Shown: piece by piece, positions 44,287-55,869 of the stretch
How positions within the stretch are numbered: position 1 is the first letter of the stretch
Layout of the letters: each line of letters starts with the position of its first letter
Source: Pseudomonas sp. 7P_10.2_Bac1
Lineage (GTDB): Bacteria; Pseudomonadota; Gammaproteobacteria; Pseudomonadales; Pseudomonadaceae
Length of the DNA stretch: 64,000 nucleotides
Assembly (NCBI RefSeq): GCF_025465935.1
Contig: NZ_JANLNV010000059.1
Span: 186,001 to 250,000 of the forward strand
Direction: 5' to 3'
The notes under the pieces: model-generated
Told to the model about the DNA's origin: nothing
The model's database searches: none
Seen by the model: the letters and a program-made list of their open reading frames with translations, nothing else
Translations under genes and position numbers: made by a program

Positions 44287-45615
44287 ATGGCCAAGAAGCT
44301 TTACATCGAAACCCACGGTTGCCAGATGAATGAGTACGACAGCTCGCGCATGGTCGATCTGCTGGGTGAACATCAGGCCCTGGAAGTCACAGCGCGCGCC
44401 GAAGACGCTGATGTCATCCTGCTTAACACCTGCTCGATCCGTGAACGTGCCCAAGACCGCGTGTACTCGCAACTGGGCCGCTGGCGCGAACTGAAACTGG
44501 CCAACCCCGAGATGGTGATTGCCGTCGGCGGTTGCGTTGCCAGCCAGGAAGGCGCCGCCATCCGCGACCGCGCCCCTTATGTTGACGTGGTGTTCGGCCC
44601 GCAAACCCTGCACCGCCTGCCTGAAATGATCGACGCGGCGCGCATCACCAAGCTGCCGCAGGTTGACGTGTCGTTCCCCGAGATCGAGAAATTCGACCAC
44701 CTGCCAGAGCCGCGCATCGACGGCCCCAGCGCCTATGTGTCGGTGATGGAGGGGTGCAGCAAGTACTGCACGTTCTGCGTGGTGCCTTACACCCGCGGTG
44801 AAGAAGTCAGCCGCCCGTTCGACGACGTGCTCACAGAAGTGCTCCACCTGGCCGAAAACGGCGTGCGCGAAGTGACCTTGCTGGGCCAGAACGTGAACGG
44901 CTATCGCGGCCTGACCGAAGACGGCCGCCTGGCCGACCTCGCCGAGCTGATCCGCGTAGTTGCCGCCGTCGACGGTATCGACCGTATTCGCTACACCACC
45001 TCGCACCCGCTGGAGTTCTCGGACAGCCTGATCCAGGCCCACGCCGAAGTCCCAGAGCTGGTCAAACACCTGCATTTGCCGGTGCAGTCGGGTTCGGACC
45101 GCATTCTGTCGGCCATGAAGCGCAACCACACCGCGCTGGAGTACAAATCCAAGCTGCGCAAATTGCGCGCGGCGGTGCCGGGCATCTGCATCAGTTCGGA
45201 CTTTATCGTCGGCTTCCCCGGTGAAACCGAGAAGGACTTCGAGCAAACCATGAAGCTGATCGAAGACGTCGGGTTCGACTTCTCGTATTCCTTTGTGTAC
45301 AGCCAGCGTCCTGGCACGCCTGCCGCCGACCTGGTTGACGAGACACCAGAGGAGCGCAAAAAAGAGCGTCTGAACGCGCTGCAACACCGCCTGAACCAGC
45401 AAGGTTTTGAGATCAGCCGCCAAATGGTCGGCTCCACTCAGCGGATTCTGGTCACCGACTACTCGAAAAAAGACCCGGGCGAACTGCAAGGCCGCACCGA
45501 AAACAACCGTATTGTTAACTTCCGTTGCGACAACCCGCAGTTGATCGGGCAGTTTGCCGATGTTCACATCGATGCCGCCCAGCCGCATTCCCTGAGGGGT
45601 TCGCTGCTGAACTAA
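44287..45615 (+). CDS. miaB: tRNA-2-methylthio-N6-isopentenyladenosine synthase MiaB
   Basis: A 442-residue radical-SAM methylthiotransferase acting on A37 of tRNAs reading UNN codons. The UPF0004 domain cysteines are in [19 protein letters not shown] and VGGCVAS; the radical-SAM cluster CxxxCxxC is in [19 protein letters not shown]-terminal TRAM domain (from about 375) closes the protein. A REP element separates it from phoH. Confidence 0.96.
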   Translation: MAKKLYIETHGCQMNEYDSSRMVDLLGEHQALEVTARAEDADVILLNTCSIRERAQDRVYSQLGRWRELKLANPEMVIAVGGCVASQEGAAIRDRAPYVDVVFGPQTLHRLPEMIDAARITKLPQVDVSFPEIEKFDHLPEPRIDGPSAYVSVMEGCSKYCTFCVVPYTRGEEVSRPFDDVLTEVLHLAENGVREVTLLGQNVNGYRGLTEDGRLADLAELIRVVAAVDGIDRIRYTTSHPLEFSDSLIQAHAEVPELVKHLHLPVQSGSDRILSAMKRNHTALEYKSKLRKLRAAVPGICISSDFIVGFPGETEKDFEQTMKLIEDVGFDFSYSFVYSQRPGTPAADLVDETPEERKKERLNALQHRLNQQGFEISRQMVGSTQRILVTDYSKKDPGELQGRTENNRIVNFRCDNPQLIGQFADVHIDAAQPHSLRGSLLN

Positions 45616-45625
45616 CGCGGGCTTC

Positions 45626-45694
45626 TGCAGGCGCCAGCTTGTCTCGCGATCTTTTGATCGTTTAAAAGATCGCGAGACAAGCTCGCGCCTACAG
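45626..45694. repeat. REP element (family 2), copy 3
   Basis: Hairpin with TGCAGGCGCCAGCTTGTCTC and its imperfect complement, between miaB and phoH. Same core (CTCGCGATCTTTTGATC) as the other four copies. Confidence 0.9.
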
Positions 45695-45787
45695 AGGGTC
45701 AATCATTTATCGCGGCCCTTTCGCGCGTGACCTGCTAGCGTTATCCTTCAACTCATCTCAATTGCCTTAGGGCGGCTAAAAACGACC

Positions 45788-46810
45788 TTGAACGCACCCA
45801 TCGAACCACATCGTTTTCTCCTCGAGCCTTTTGAGGCTCGCCGCTTCGCCAATCTGTGCGGACAATTCGACGAGCATTTGCGCTTGATCGAACAACGTCT
45901 GGGCATCGAAATCCGCAATCGCGGCAATCAATTCGAAATGATCGGCGACCCCAAACTGACTGCCTCTGCAGAAAACCTGCTGCGCCGCCTGTACCGCGAA
46001 ACCAAGGCCACCGAGCTGTCGCCGGACATGGTGCATCTGTTCCTGCAAGAATCTGCCGCCTCGGATGACCTGGCCAACACCCCGGTGGCCGAAGCGAGCG
46101 TTTCGCTGCGCACCAAAAAGGGCATGATTCGCCCCCGCGGCATCAACCAGCAGCGCTACGTCAAAGAAATCCTCGGCAACGACATTAACTTCGGCATCGG
46201 CCCAGCCGGTACAGGTAAAACCTACCTGGCCGTGGCCTGTGCAGTTGACGCCCTGGAGCGCGAGCAGATCCGCCGCATCCTGCTGGTGCGTCCCGCCGTT
46301 GAAGCGGGCGAGAAGCTCGGCTTCCTGCCGGGTGACCTGTCGCAAAAGATCGACCCATATCTGCGCCCGCTGTACGACGCGCTGTACGAGATGCTGGGCT
46401 TTGAATACGTGGCCAAGCTGATTGAACGCCAGATCATTGAAGTGGCACCGCTGGCTTACATGCGCGGTCGCACACTCAATAACAGCTTCATCATCCTCGA
46501 CGAAAGCCAGAACACCACGGTTGAGCAGATGAAGATGTTCCTGACCCGTATCGGCTTCGGCTCAACAGCCGTGATCACCGGCGATATCACCCAGATCGAC
46601 CTGCCAAAAGGCACCAAGTCGGGGCTGAGCCATGTGATCGAGGTGCTCAAGGACGTGCCGGGCATCAGCTTTACTCACTTCTTGTCCAAGGACGTGGTCC
46701 GCCACCCGTTGGTGCAACGTATCGTTGAAGCCTACGGGCGCTACGAGCAGGAAGCCGCCGACAAGCTGGCCGCCCTGCCCGCCGCCAAGGACTACCGCCA
46801 CGATGCTTGA
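45788..46810 (+). CDS. ybeZ: PhoH-family ATPase (YbeZ)
   Basis: A 340-residue P-loop protein, the partner of the endoribonuclease YbeY in ribosome maturation. Walker A is [14 protein letters not shown] and Walker [11 protein letters not shown]. The start is a TTG at 45788 (NAPIEPHRF follows); no ATG or GTG lies in a suitable place, and an AGGGCGG element is about 10 nt upstream. The last 8 nt overlap the start of ybeY, so the two are translationally coupled. Confidence 0.92.
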   Translation: MNAPIEPHRFLLEPFEARRFANLCGQFDEHLRLIEQRLGIEIRNRGNQFEMIGDPKLTASAENLLRRLYRETKATELSPDMVHLFLQESAASDDLANTPVAEASVSLRTKKGMIRPRGINQQRYVKEILGNDINFGIGPAGTGKTYLAVACAVDALEREQIRRILLVRPAVEAGEKLGFLPGDLSQKIDPYLRPLYDALYEMLGFEYVAKLIERQIIEVAPLAYMRGRTLNNSFIILDESQNTTVEQMKMFLTRIGFGSTAVITGDITQIDLPKGTKSGLSHVIEVLKDVPGISFTHFLSKDVVRHPLVQRIVEAYGRYEQEAADKLAALPAAKDYRHDA

Positions 46811-47264
46811 GCTTGACCTGCAACGGGCGACCGACGCCGCAGCACCCAGCGACGCCCAGTTCCGTCAATGGTGCGAACTGGCGTTGCGCCAGCGCACGGC
46901 CGACTCGGAAATGACCATTCGTCTGGTCGACGAAACCGAAGGCCGTGAGCTCAATCACACTTGGCGCCATAAAGACTACGCCACCAACGTACTGTCTTTT
47001 CCGGCGGAAGTCCCTGACGAATTTCTCGATATCCCGCTACTGGGTGACCTGGTGATCTGTGTGTCTGTGGTCGAGCGCGAAGCCGCCGAACAAGGCAAGG
47101 CACTGGAAGCGCACTGGGCTCATCTGGTGATTCATGGCTGCTTGCATCTTCTGGGCTACGACCATATAGACGACGAAGAAGCCGAAGAGATGGAAGCGCT
47201 GGAACGAACGTTGCTTGCTGAACTGGGTCACCCTGACCCCTATGCAGACGACGAAACTGATTAA
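46803..47264 (+). CDS. ybeY: rRNA maturation RNase YbeY
   Basis: A 153-residue metalloprotein with the zinc-binding motif [11 protein letters not shown] (three His) of the YbeY family. It processes the 16S rRNA 3' end and takes part in ribosome quality control. The ATG at 46803 overlaps ybeZ by 8 nt. The acidic C-terminal tail (DPYADDETD) is typical. corC follows after 38 bp. Confidence 0.95.
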   Translation: MLELDLQRATDAAAPSDAQFRQWCELALRQRTADSEMTIRLVDETEGRELNHTWRHKDYATNVLSFPAEVPDEFLDIPLLGDLVICVSVVEREAAEQGKALEAHWAHLVIHGCLHLLGYDHIDDEEAEEMEALERTLLAELGHPDPYADDETD

Positions 47265-47302
47265 CAACCACTGAAACAACCAAGGGATACGAGTAAATCG
47301 CT

Positions 47303-48142
47303 ATGAGCGAAGACCGATCGAGCAACGGGCAAAAGTCATGGTTGGGTAAGCTGACCCAGGCCTTTGCCCATGAGCCGAAAAACCGCCAGGAGCTGCTTGA
47401 GCTGCTGCGCGAAGCACATCAGAACAAACTGTTGGACAGCGAAGCGCTGGCCATCGTCGAAGGCGCCATCCAGGTGGCTGACCTGCAAGTTCGGGACATC
47501 ATGGTCCCGCGCTCGCAGATGATCAGCATCAAGGCGACCCAGACACCCCGCGAATTTCTCCCGGCGATCATCGACGCGGCGCACTCGCGCTACCCGGTGA
47601 TCGGCGAAAGCCACGATGACGTCCTCGGCGTCCTGCTGGCCAAAGACCTCTTGCCGCTGATCCTTCAAGAGAACGGCGACAAGTTCAACATCAAGGATCT
47701 GCTGCGCCCAGCGACCTTCGTCCCTGAGTCCAAGCGCCTGAACGTGTTGTTGCGTGAATTCCGTGCCAACCATAACCACATGGCCATCGTCATTGACGAA
47801 TACGGCGGCGTGGCCGGTCTGGTGACGATTGAAGACGTTCTGGAACAGATCGTCGGCGACATCGAAGATGAGCACGATGTCGAAGAAGACAGCTACATCA
47901 AGCCGCTGCCCAGCGGTGACTTCCTGATCAAGGCCCTGACGCCCATCGAGAACTTCAACGAGTTCTTTGACAGCGACTTCTCCGACGATGAGTTCGACAC
48001 CGTAGGCGGGCTGGTCATGAGTGCGTTCGGGCACTTGCCAAAACGTAATGAAATCACTGAAATCGGCCCTTACCGCTTCCGCATCCTCAATGCTGACAGC
48101 CGCCGGATTCACTTGATCCGCTTAACGCCCATTGCCCGCTAA
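47303..48142 (+). CDS. corC: CorC/HlyC-family CBS-domain protein
   Basis: A 279-residue cytoplasmic protein with two CBS domains (about 65-185; VRDIMVPRSQMISI opens the first) and a CorC_HlyC domain at about 200-279. It is linked to magnesium/cobalt efflux, and the CBS domains probably bind nucleotides. The order ybeZ-ybeY-corC-lnt is conserved in gammaproteobacteria and matches here. Confidence 0.93.
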   Translation: MSEDRSSNGQKSWLGKLTQAFAHEPKNRQELLELLREAHQNKLLDSEALAIVEGAIQVADLQVRDIMVPRSQMISIKATQTPREFLPAIIDAAHSRYPVIGESHDDVLGVLLAKDLLPLILQENGDKFNIKDLLRPATFVPESKRLNVLLREFRANHNHMAIVIDEYGGVAGLVTIEDVLEQIVGDIEDEHDVEEDSYIKPLPSGDFLIKALTPIENFNEFFDSDFSDDEFDTVGGLVMSAFGHLPKRNEITEIGPYRFRILNADSRRIHLIRLTPIAR

Positions 48143-48163
48143 ACCCTGACGCGAAGGATTGAA

Positions 48164-49687
48164 ATGCGCTGGATAACCGCCCCCGGCTGGCCCGGTAACT
48201 TGCTGGCTGTGGTGGCCGGCGCACTGACAACCCTGGCGTTGGCACCGTTCGATATCTGGCCTCTGGCGCTGGTTGCCCTGGCCCTGTTCTATCTGGGGCT
48301 GCGCGACTTGTCCCCCAAACAGGCGCTGGGCCGTGGCTGGTGCTACGGCTTTGGTTTGTTTGGCGCAGGCACCAGCTGGATCTACTACAGCATTCATCAT
48401 TTCGGCGGCGCGTCAGTTCTGCTGGCCGGCTTTCTCATGCTGCTGTTCACCGCGGCCATTGCCTGGTTCTTTGCCCTGCCCGCCTGGCTGTGGGCGCGCT
48501 GGATCCGCCGCAATGAAGCGCCGCTGGCCGACACGTTGGCGTTCGCTGCGCTATGGGTAGCCCAAGAAGCTTTTCGCGGCTGGTTCCTGACGGGCTTCCC
48601 GTGGCTTTATTCGGGTTACAGCCAGCTTGACGGCCCCCTGGCCGGGCTCGCCCCACTGGGCGGCATGTGGCTGATTTCGTTCACCCTGGCGCTCACCGCA
48701 GCACTGCTGTGCAACCTGCCGCGCCTGATCAAGACCCAGCGCAAAGCCTTTATCGGTGCTGCCGTGGTGCTGCTGGTCGGGCCCTGGTGCCTGGGCGCTG
48801 CGCTCAAGCATCACGCCTGGACCAGCCCGTCGGGTGATCCGCTGAGCGTGGCGGCCATGCAGGGTAACGTCGCACAAAGCATGAAATGGGACCCGGCAGA
48901 GCTCAATGCACAACTGGCGCTGTACCGTGACATGACCTTCAGCTCCAAGCGCGCCGACCTGATTGTATGGCCCGAAACGGCCATTCCAGTGCTCAAGGAG
49001 AACGCCGAAGGTTACTTGACGATGATGAGCCGGTTTGCCGCTGACCGGAAATCTGCGCTGATCACCGGCGTACCGATCCGCCAGGAAGTGCGCCACGAAT
49101 CGCGTTACTTCAACGGCATTACCGCCGTGGGTGAAGGCGATGGCGTCTACCTGAAGCAAAAACTGGTGCCGTTTGGTGAGTACGTGCCGTTACAGGATGT
49201 ACTGCGCGGCCTGATCGCATTTTTTGATTTGCCGATGTCGGACTTTGCCCGCGGACCTGCCGATCAACCGATGCTGCAGGCCAAGGGTTATCAGATTGCT
49301 CCACTGATTTGCTACGAAGTGGTGTACCCGGATTTCGTCGCTGGCCTGGCCGCGCAAAGCGATATCTTGCTGACAATCAGCAACGACACCTGGTTCGGCA
49401 CCTCGATCGGCCCGCTGCAACATTTACAGATGGCGCAGATGCGTGCCCTCGAAGCGGGCCGCTGGATGATCCGCGCGACCAACAACGGCGTCACTGCGCT
49501 GATCAACCCATATGGGCAAATCACCACGCAAATCCCTCAGTTCGAGCGCGGGATCCTGTACGGAGACGTGGTGCCGATGCACGAGCTGACGCCGTATCTG
49601 CAATGGCGTTCCTGGCCGCTGGCTATTCTGTGCGCCCTGCTGATTGGCTGGGCCCTGATGACCAGCCGCATCGCCAAGACGGTGTAA
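48164..49687 (+). CDS. lnt: Apolipoprotein N-acyltransferase Lnt
   Basis: A 507-residue inner-membrane enzyme that adds the third acyl chain to lipoproteins. N-terminal membrane helices span about 1-210; the periplasmic nitrilase domain holds the triad: Glu in IVWPETAIPV, Lys in LKQKLVPFGEYVP and Cys in PLICYEVVYP. The extended FPWLYSGYSQLD motif is also present. It is last in the miaB-ybeZ-ybeY-corC-lnt run and is followed by a REP element. Confidence 0.96.
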   Translation: MRWITAPGWPGNLLAVVAGALTTLALAPFDIWPLALVALALFYLGLRDLSPKQALGRGWCYGFGLFGAGTSWIYYSIHHFGGASVLLAGFLMLLFTAAIAWFFALPAWLWARWIRRNEAPLADTLAFAALWVAQEAFRGWFLTGFPWLYSGYSQLDGPLAGLAPLGGMWLISFTLALTAALLCNLPRLIKTQRKAFIGAAVVLLVGPWCLGAALKHHAWTSPSGDPLSVAAMQGNVAQSMKWDPAELNAQLALYRDMTFSSKRADLIVWPETAIPVLKENAEGYLTMMSRFAADRKSALITGVPIRQEVRHESRYFNGITAVGEGDGVYLKQKLVPFGEYVPLQDVLRGLIAFFDLPMSDFARGPADQPMLQAKGYQIAPLICYEVVYPDFVAGLAAQSDILLTISNDTWFGTSIGPLQHLQMAQMRALEAGRWMIRATNNGVTALINPYGQITTQIPQFERGILYGDVVPMHELTPYLQWRSWPLAILCALLIGWALMTSRIAKTV

Positions 49688-49704
49688 ACCACAAAAGCCC
49701 CCTC

Positions 49705-49761
49705 CTGTAGGAGCGAGCTTGCCTCGCGATCTTTTGATCTTTAAAAAGATCGCGAGGCACA
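49705..49761. repeat. REP element (family 2), copy 4 (right arm shortened)
   Basis: CTGTAGGAGCGAGCTTGCCT, then a CTCGCGATCTTTT hairpin. The right arm stops at GAGGCAC, just before the stop codon of the convergent YdcF-like gene, so the copy is truncated. Confidence 0.85.
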
Positions 49762-49762
49762 C

Positions 49763-50524
49763 TTAGCGATAAAACAACGGGTAGGCAATCTGCCCCACGG
49801 CTTCGTTGAGCAGTAACCCCGACTGCCAGACAGACTTGTACTCCGGCATCCAGCCACCCAGCGGCCGCGCATTGTCGGCACTCAAAAACCCGACAGGCGC
49901 AGGTACCACCTCGAACCCGGCTTTTTCAAAGCTCCACACCGAGCGCGGCATGTGCCACGCCTGGGTGACCACCACCACGCGCTTGATGCCCTGGGGCAAC
50001 AAAATGTCAGCGGACATTTGCGCGTTTTCCCACGTGGTACGGCTGCGCTCTTCTTTCCAGCGCACCTCGACTCCCGAGTCATTACGCAATGAATCGGCCA
50101 TGATCTGCGCCTCACTCGGCGGGGTGCCGAAATGCAGGCCACCGGTGACCAGCACCGGCAGGCCCGAAGCCTTGGCCAGTTGCGCCGCATAACGCTGGCG
50201 CTCCAAACCGATTCCCGTGGGCTGATCAGTGCCCCACGCCGGGTCGCCCCTCTCGCGTCCGGAGCCGAGCAGCACAATGGCATCCGCGCGCTCAGACAAA
50301 CTCGACCACTCACTCGGTGCCAGCGCGGGTTCGCGCTCAATAGCCCGGGCGCTCCATTCCACCATCACCGGCAAGCTCATCAGCCATAGGCCGCCTAGCC
50401 CCACGGCAAACAATAACCCCGCCAAACGCGGACGCGAATGCCGTAGCCACCAGGCCAAGAGTAGAAACAGTAAAAGAATGCCGGGCGGCAAAAGCAGTTG
50501 TTTAACAAAATATCGAAAAGGCAT
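49763..50524 (-). CDS. YdcF/ElyC-family (DUF218) membrane protein
   Basis: A 253-residue protein with two N-terminal membrane segments (about 12-30 and 37-55; PPGILLLFLLLAWWLR) and a periplasmic DUF218 domain, with IVLLGSGRERGD, LVTGGLHFGTPPSEAQIM, RSRTTWENAQMS and VTQAWHMPRSVWSF. Relatives ElyC and SanA maintain envelope integrity. It starts at the ATG at 50524 and stands alone. Confidence 0.88.
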   Translation of the reverse strand: MPFRYFVKQLLLPPGILLLFLLLAWWLRHSRPRLAGLLFAVGLGGLWLMSLPVMVEWSARAIEREPALAPSEWSSLSERADAIVLLGSGRERGDPAWGTDQPTGIGLERQRYAAQLAKASGLPVLVTGGLHFGTPPSEAQIMADSLRNDSGVEVRWKEERSRTTWENAQMSADILLPQGIKRVVVVTQAWHMPRSVWSFEKAGFEVVPAPVGFLSADNARPLGGWMPEYKSVWQSGLLLNEAVGQIAYPLFYR

Positions 50525-50668
50525 CGAGCATCTCCCTGAATGCTCGAAGCCTAAGGGGGTTGAAGGGAGGCATCAACAGGGCTGGTTGAAACTTAATCAC
50601 AGACCCTGCTACCTCAACCTGAAAACATGACGCACTCACTGTGGGCCCGATCTGAATCGTGTACTGGC

Positions 50669-50956
50669 CTACTTTCCCTTGACCCTGTCTTTGAGCCAGA
50701 TGACCTTGGCTTTTTGAGGGGGTTGCTGCTCTGTACTGCTGCCTTGCAGGCGCTCATCTGCCTCACGCCCGATCCGGTTTAAATAAACGTTGATCAATTC
50801 CAACTCGGCACGACTCAAACCACGCAATTCCAACTCGGCAGGACGTTCGTTTCTCAGTTGCACTGCCGTCTTTGCTGAATCTAGAGCCACACTTAAACGA
50901 TCAATCAGCCGCTCGAACACCTCCGAATTTATTGCTTTGCACTGCGACTCAACCAT
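50669..50956 (-). CDS. Small hypothetical protein, helical
   Basis: A 95-residue soluble protein with a long predicted helical part and a basic C-terminus (VIWLKDRVKGK). It contains a short duplication (PAELEL and RAELEL, from a 15-bp direct repeat in the gene). No family recognised. The upstream leader includes the AACTTCCTTAATGA motif (50966-50979) and a seven-codon out-of-frame ORF overlapping its start. A GAGGTG site precedes the ATG at 50956. Confidence 0.6.
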   Translation of the reverse strand: MVESQCKAINSEVFERLIDRLSVALDSAKTAVQLRNERPAELELRGLSRAELELINVYLNRIGREADERLQGSSTEQQPPQKAKVIWLKDRVKGK

Positions 50957-51152
50957 CCGTACACCTCATTAAGGAAGTTTCTTCCCCCCACCAACAGCGT
51001 AGCTGCGCTGATAAAACCAGCAGGCTGTAGCGACCAACGGAACGATGAGGCAATCAGGGTTTCCCTCGATAGAGTGGGGTCATGTATGCTACGGGACTTC
51101 CTGTAACCCCTGCTCCAACCTGACCGGGCATTAAAACGTCTGCGTGAGTTGA

Positions 51153-53795
<2,643 letters not shown>

Positions 53796-53803
53796 TTGGA
53801 ACA

Positions 53804-53828
53804 GGCGCCCTGGCCCTGCCCGGGCGCC
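53804..53828 (+). terminator. Hairpin between leuS and lptE
   Basis: GGCGCCC pairs with GGGCGCC around an 11-nt loop, shortly after the leuS stop. No T-run follows, so it may only attenuate or stabilise the mRNA. Confidence 0.35.
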
Positions 53829-53884
53829 CACTCAAACCTTCCGGGTCGCAGCGTCGGCCCACCTGGTTTCAAGGGGAGCAACAC

Positions 53885-54484
53885 ATGATCAAACGCAACT
53901 TGCTGGTGATGGGTCTCGCTGTTCTGTTGAGCGCCTGCGGCTTCCAACTGCGCGGCACCGGCACCAATCAACTGACCCTCACCGAACTGGGTCTCAGCGC
54001 CCGTGATGCCTACGGCGAAACCGTTCGCAGCCTGCGTCAGGCGCTGGAAAACAGCGGTGTGAAAGTCACCGACAACGCACCTTACAAACTGGTCTTGAAC
54101 AACGAGCAGGAAAGCCAGCGGGCTGCCAGCTACACCGGCACCGGCTCGACTGCCGAGTATGAGCTGACCAAAGTCTTGAACTACCAGATCAAGGGCCAAA
54201 ACGATCTGGTGTTGCTCGAAAACAAGATTGAAGCCCACAAGTACTTCATGCAGGACACCGGCAACATCGCTGGCAGCACCCAGGAAGCGGCGCTGGTTCG
54301 CAAGGAAATGGACCGCGACCTGGTTCAGCAAGTCCTGCTGCGCCTGGAGCAGCTGACCCCGGCACGCCTGGCTGAACTGCAAGCCGTTGCAGACGAGAAG
54401 GCACGCGCAGAAGCGGCGGCCCTGGAAGCGCAACGCAAGGCTGAAGCCGAAACCCCTCAGCAGTCGCCACTCGAACTGCCATAA
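53885..54484 (+). CDS. lptE: LPS-assembly lipoprotein LptE
   Basis: A 199-residue outer-membrane lipoprotein that plugs LptD for lipopolysaccharide insertion. The lipobox LLSAC gives acylated C18, followed by GFQLRGTG, the usual LptE start. The C-terminal tail from about residue 165 is rich in Ala, Glu and Lys (ARAEAAALEAQRKAEAE) and longer than in E. coli, probably helical. The leuS-lptE-holA order is conserved. Confidence 0.92.
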   Translation: MIKRNLLVMGLAVLLSACGFQLRGTGTNQLTLTELGLSARDAYGETVRSLRQALENSGVKVTDNAPYKLVLNNEQESQRAASYTGTGSTAEYELTKVLNYQIKGQNDLVLLENKIEAHKYFMQDTGNIAGSTQEAALVRKEMDRDLVQQVLLRLEQLTPARLAELQAVADEKARAEAAALEAQRKAEAETPQQSPLELP

Positions 54485-54495
54485 CAGTAAGGGAT

Positions 54496-54517
54496 ACGGG
54501 GCGCTCAGGCGCCCCGT
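54496..54517 (+). terminator. Hairpin between lptE and holA
   Basis: A 9-bp stem, ACGGGGCGC / GCGCCCCGT, with a 4-nt loop lies 12 bp after the lptE stop. No T-run follows, so partial termination or mRNA processing is likelier than full termination. Confidence 0.4.
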
Positions 54518-54533
54518 CATCTATCAAGCCCCT

Positions 54534-55571
54534 ATGAAACTCGCCCCTGCTCAACTCGCCAAACACCTGCAAGGCAGCCTGTCGCCGATCTATGTCATCA
54601 GCGGCGATGACCCGCTGTTATGCCAGGAAGCCGCAGACGCCATCCGTACTGCTGCTCGCCAGCAAGGCTTTGATGAGCGCCAGGTCTTCAGCGCAGACGC
54701 CAGTTTTGACTGGGGCACGCTGCTGCAAGCGGGTGCCAGCATGTCGCTGTTTGCCCAACGGCGCCTGCTGGAACTGCGTCTGCCTTCGGGCAAGCCCGGT
54801 GATAAAGGCGCAGCGGCACTGATCGAATATTGCTCGCGCCCAGCCGAAGACACCCTGCTGTTGATCAGCCTGCCCAAGCTGGATGGCAGTGCGCAAAAAA
54901 CCAAGTGGGGCAAGGCACTGATCGAAGGCCCAGAGACGCAGTTTCTGCAAATCTGGCCGGTTGACGCCAATCAATTGCCGCAATGGATTCGCCAGCGCCT
55001 CTCACAAGCAGGACTGGCCGCCAGCCAAGACGCCGTCGAACTGATCGCGGCTCGTGTCGAAGGCAACCTGCTGGCTGCCGCCCAAGAAGTCGAAAAGCTC
55101 AAGCTGATGGCCGAAGACGGCCAGATCACCGTCGAAACCGTGCAGGCCGCGGTGGCTGACAGCGCACGATTTGATGTGTTCGGGCTGGTTGATGCGGTGC
55201 TCAACGGCGAGTCAGCGCACGCCTTGCGCATGCTTGAAGGCCTGCGCGGCGAAGGCGTAGAGCCACCTGTGATTTTATGGGCATTGGCCCGTGAGTTGCG
55301 GGTGCTGGCCAACATTGCATTGCAATACAGCCAAGGCATCCCCCTGGATAAAGCCTTCAGCCAGGCGCGACCGCCGGTGTGGGACAAGCGTAAACCGCTC
55401 ATGAGCAAGGCGCTGCAACGCTACTCCGCGCAACGCTGGGCGCAACTGCTGATGGATGCGCAACGCATTGACGCCCAGATCAAGGGCCAGGCCGCAGGGT
55501 CAGCCTGGAGCAGCCTGAGTCGATTAGCGTTGCTGATGTGTGGGCAACGTCTGAATTTACCCGCGGAATAA
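54534..55571 (+). CDS. holA: DNA polymerase III subunit delta HolA
   Basis: A 345-residue clamp-loader subunit that opens the sliding clamp. N-terminal MKLAPAQLAKHL, PIYVISGDDPLLCQEAAD, and the later FDVFGLVDAVLNGESAHALR and KAFSQARPPVWDKRKPL segments match the delta family. The ATG at 54534 was chosen; the frame continues upstream through lptE but has no sensible start there. Confidence 0.93.
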   Translation: MKLAPAQLAKHLQGSLSPIYVISGDDPLLCQEAADAIRTAARQQGFDERQVFSADASFDWGTLLQAGASMSLFAQRRLLELRLPSGKPGDKGAAALIEYCSRPAEDTLLLISLPKLDGSAQKTKWGKALIEGPETQFLQIWPVDANQLPQWIRQRLSQAGLAASQDAVELIAARVEGNLLAAAQEVEKLKLMAEDGQITVETVQAAVADSARFDVFGLVDAVLNGESAHALRMLEGLRGEGVEPPVILWALARELRVLANIALQYSQGIPLDKAFSQARPPVWDKRKPLMSKALQRYSAQRWAQLLMDAQRIDAQIKGQAAGSAWSSLSRLALLMCGQRLNLPAE

Positions 55572-55669
55572 TCCACAACGCGGTGGCTTACTGGACAACT
55601 CAAAAAAACTGGCCGATGATTTGCGCTCGTTCACATAGAGCCTTTTCTAACCCAGCGAGAGTTAACGCC

Positions 55670-55819
55670 ATGAGCAAGCGCCCCAACAAGGCCAAGTCCA
55701 TTGTTGCCCAACCCCTGTTCCGCAGCCGCCAGGAACGCCCCGCCAAGGGCAAAGGCAGCTACCGCCGCGAAGCCTTCCAGTCGAGAGACCGGGAGGCTTT
55801 TTACTTTCTGGCTGCCTGA
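55670..55819 (+). CDS. arfA: Alternative ribosome-rescue factor ArfA, with internal terminator
   Basis: A 49-residue basic protein with [20 protein letters not shown], resembling the DPLFRQRVEKNKKGKGSY core of E. coli ArfA. ArfA recruits RF2 to ribosomes stalled on non-stop mRNA when trans-translation fails. A terminator hairpin lies within the last codons (55770-55803), which would produce truncated non-stop messages normally cleared by tmRNA, the known regulatory scheme of arfA. The ATG at 55670 lies downstream of GCGAGAG; the upstream open frame is ignored. Confidence 0.85.
   Translation: MSKRPNKAKSIVAQPLFRSRQERPAKGKGSYRREAFQSRDREAFYFLAA
55770..55803 (+). terminator. Rho-independent terminator inside arfA
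   Basis: AAGCCTTCC pairs with GGGAGGCTT (one G-U pair) around a 12-nt loop and is followed by TTTTTACTTT. It would cut the message before the arfA stop codon at 55817. Confidence 0.8.
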
Positions 55820-55869
55820 CAGCGGGGATGATAAGGTCTGCATCTGATTTGCATATCGTGGACCTGCGC

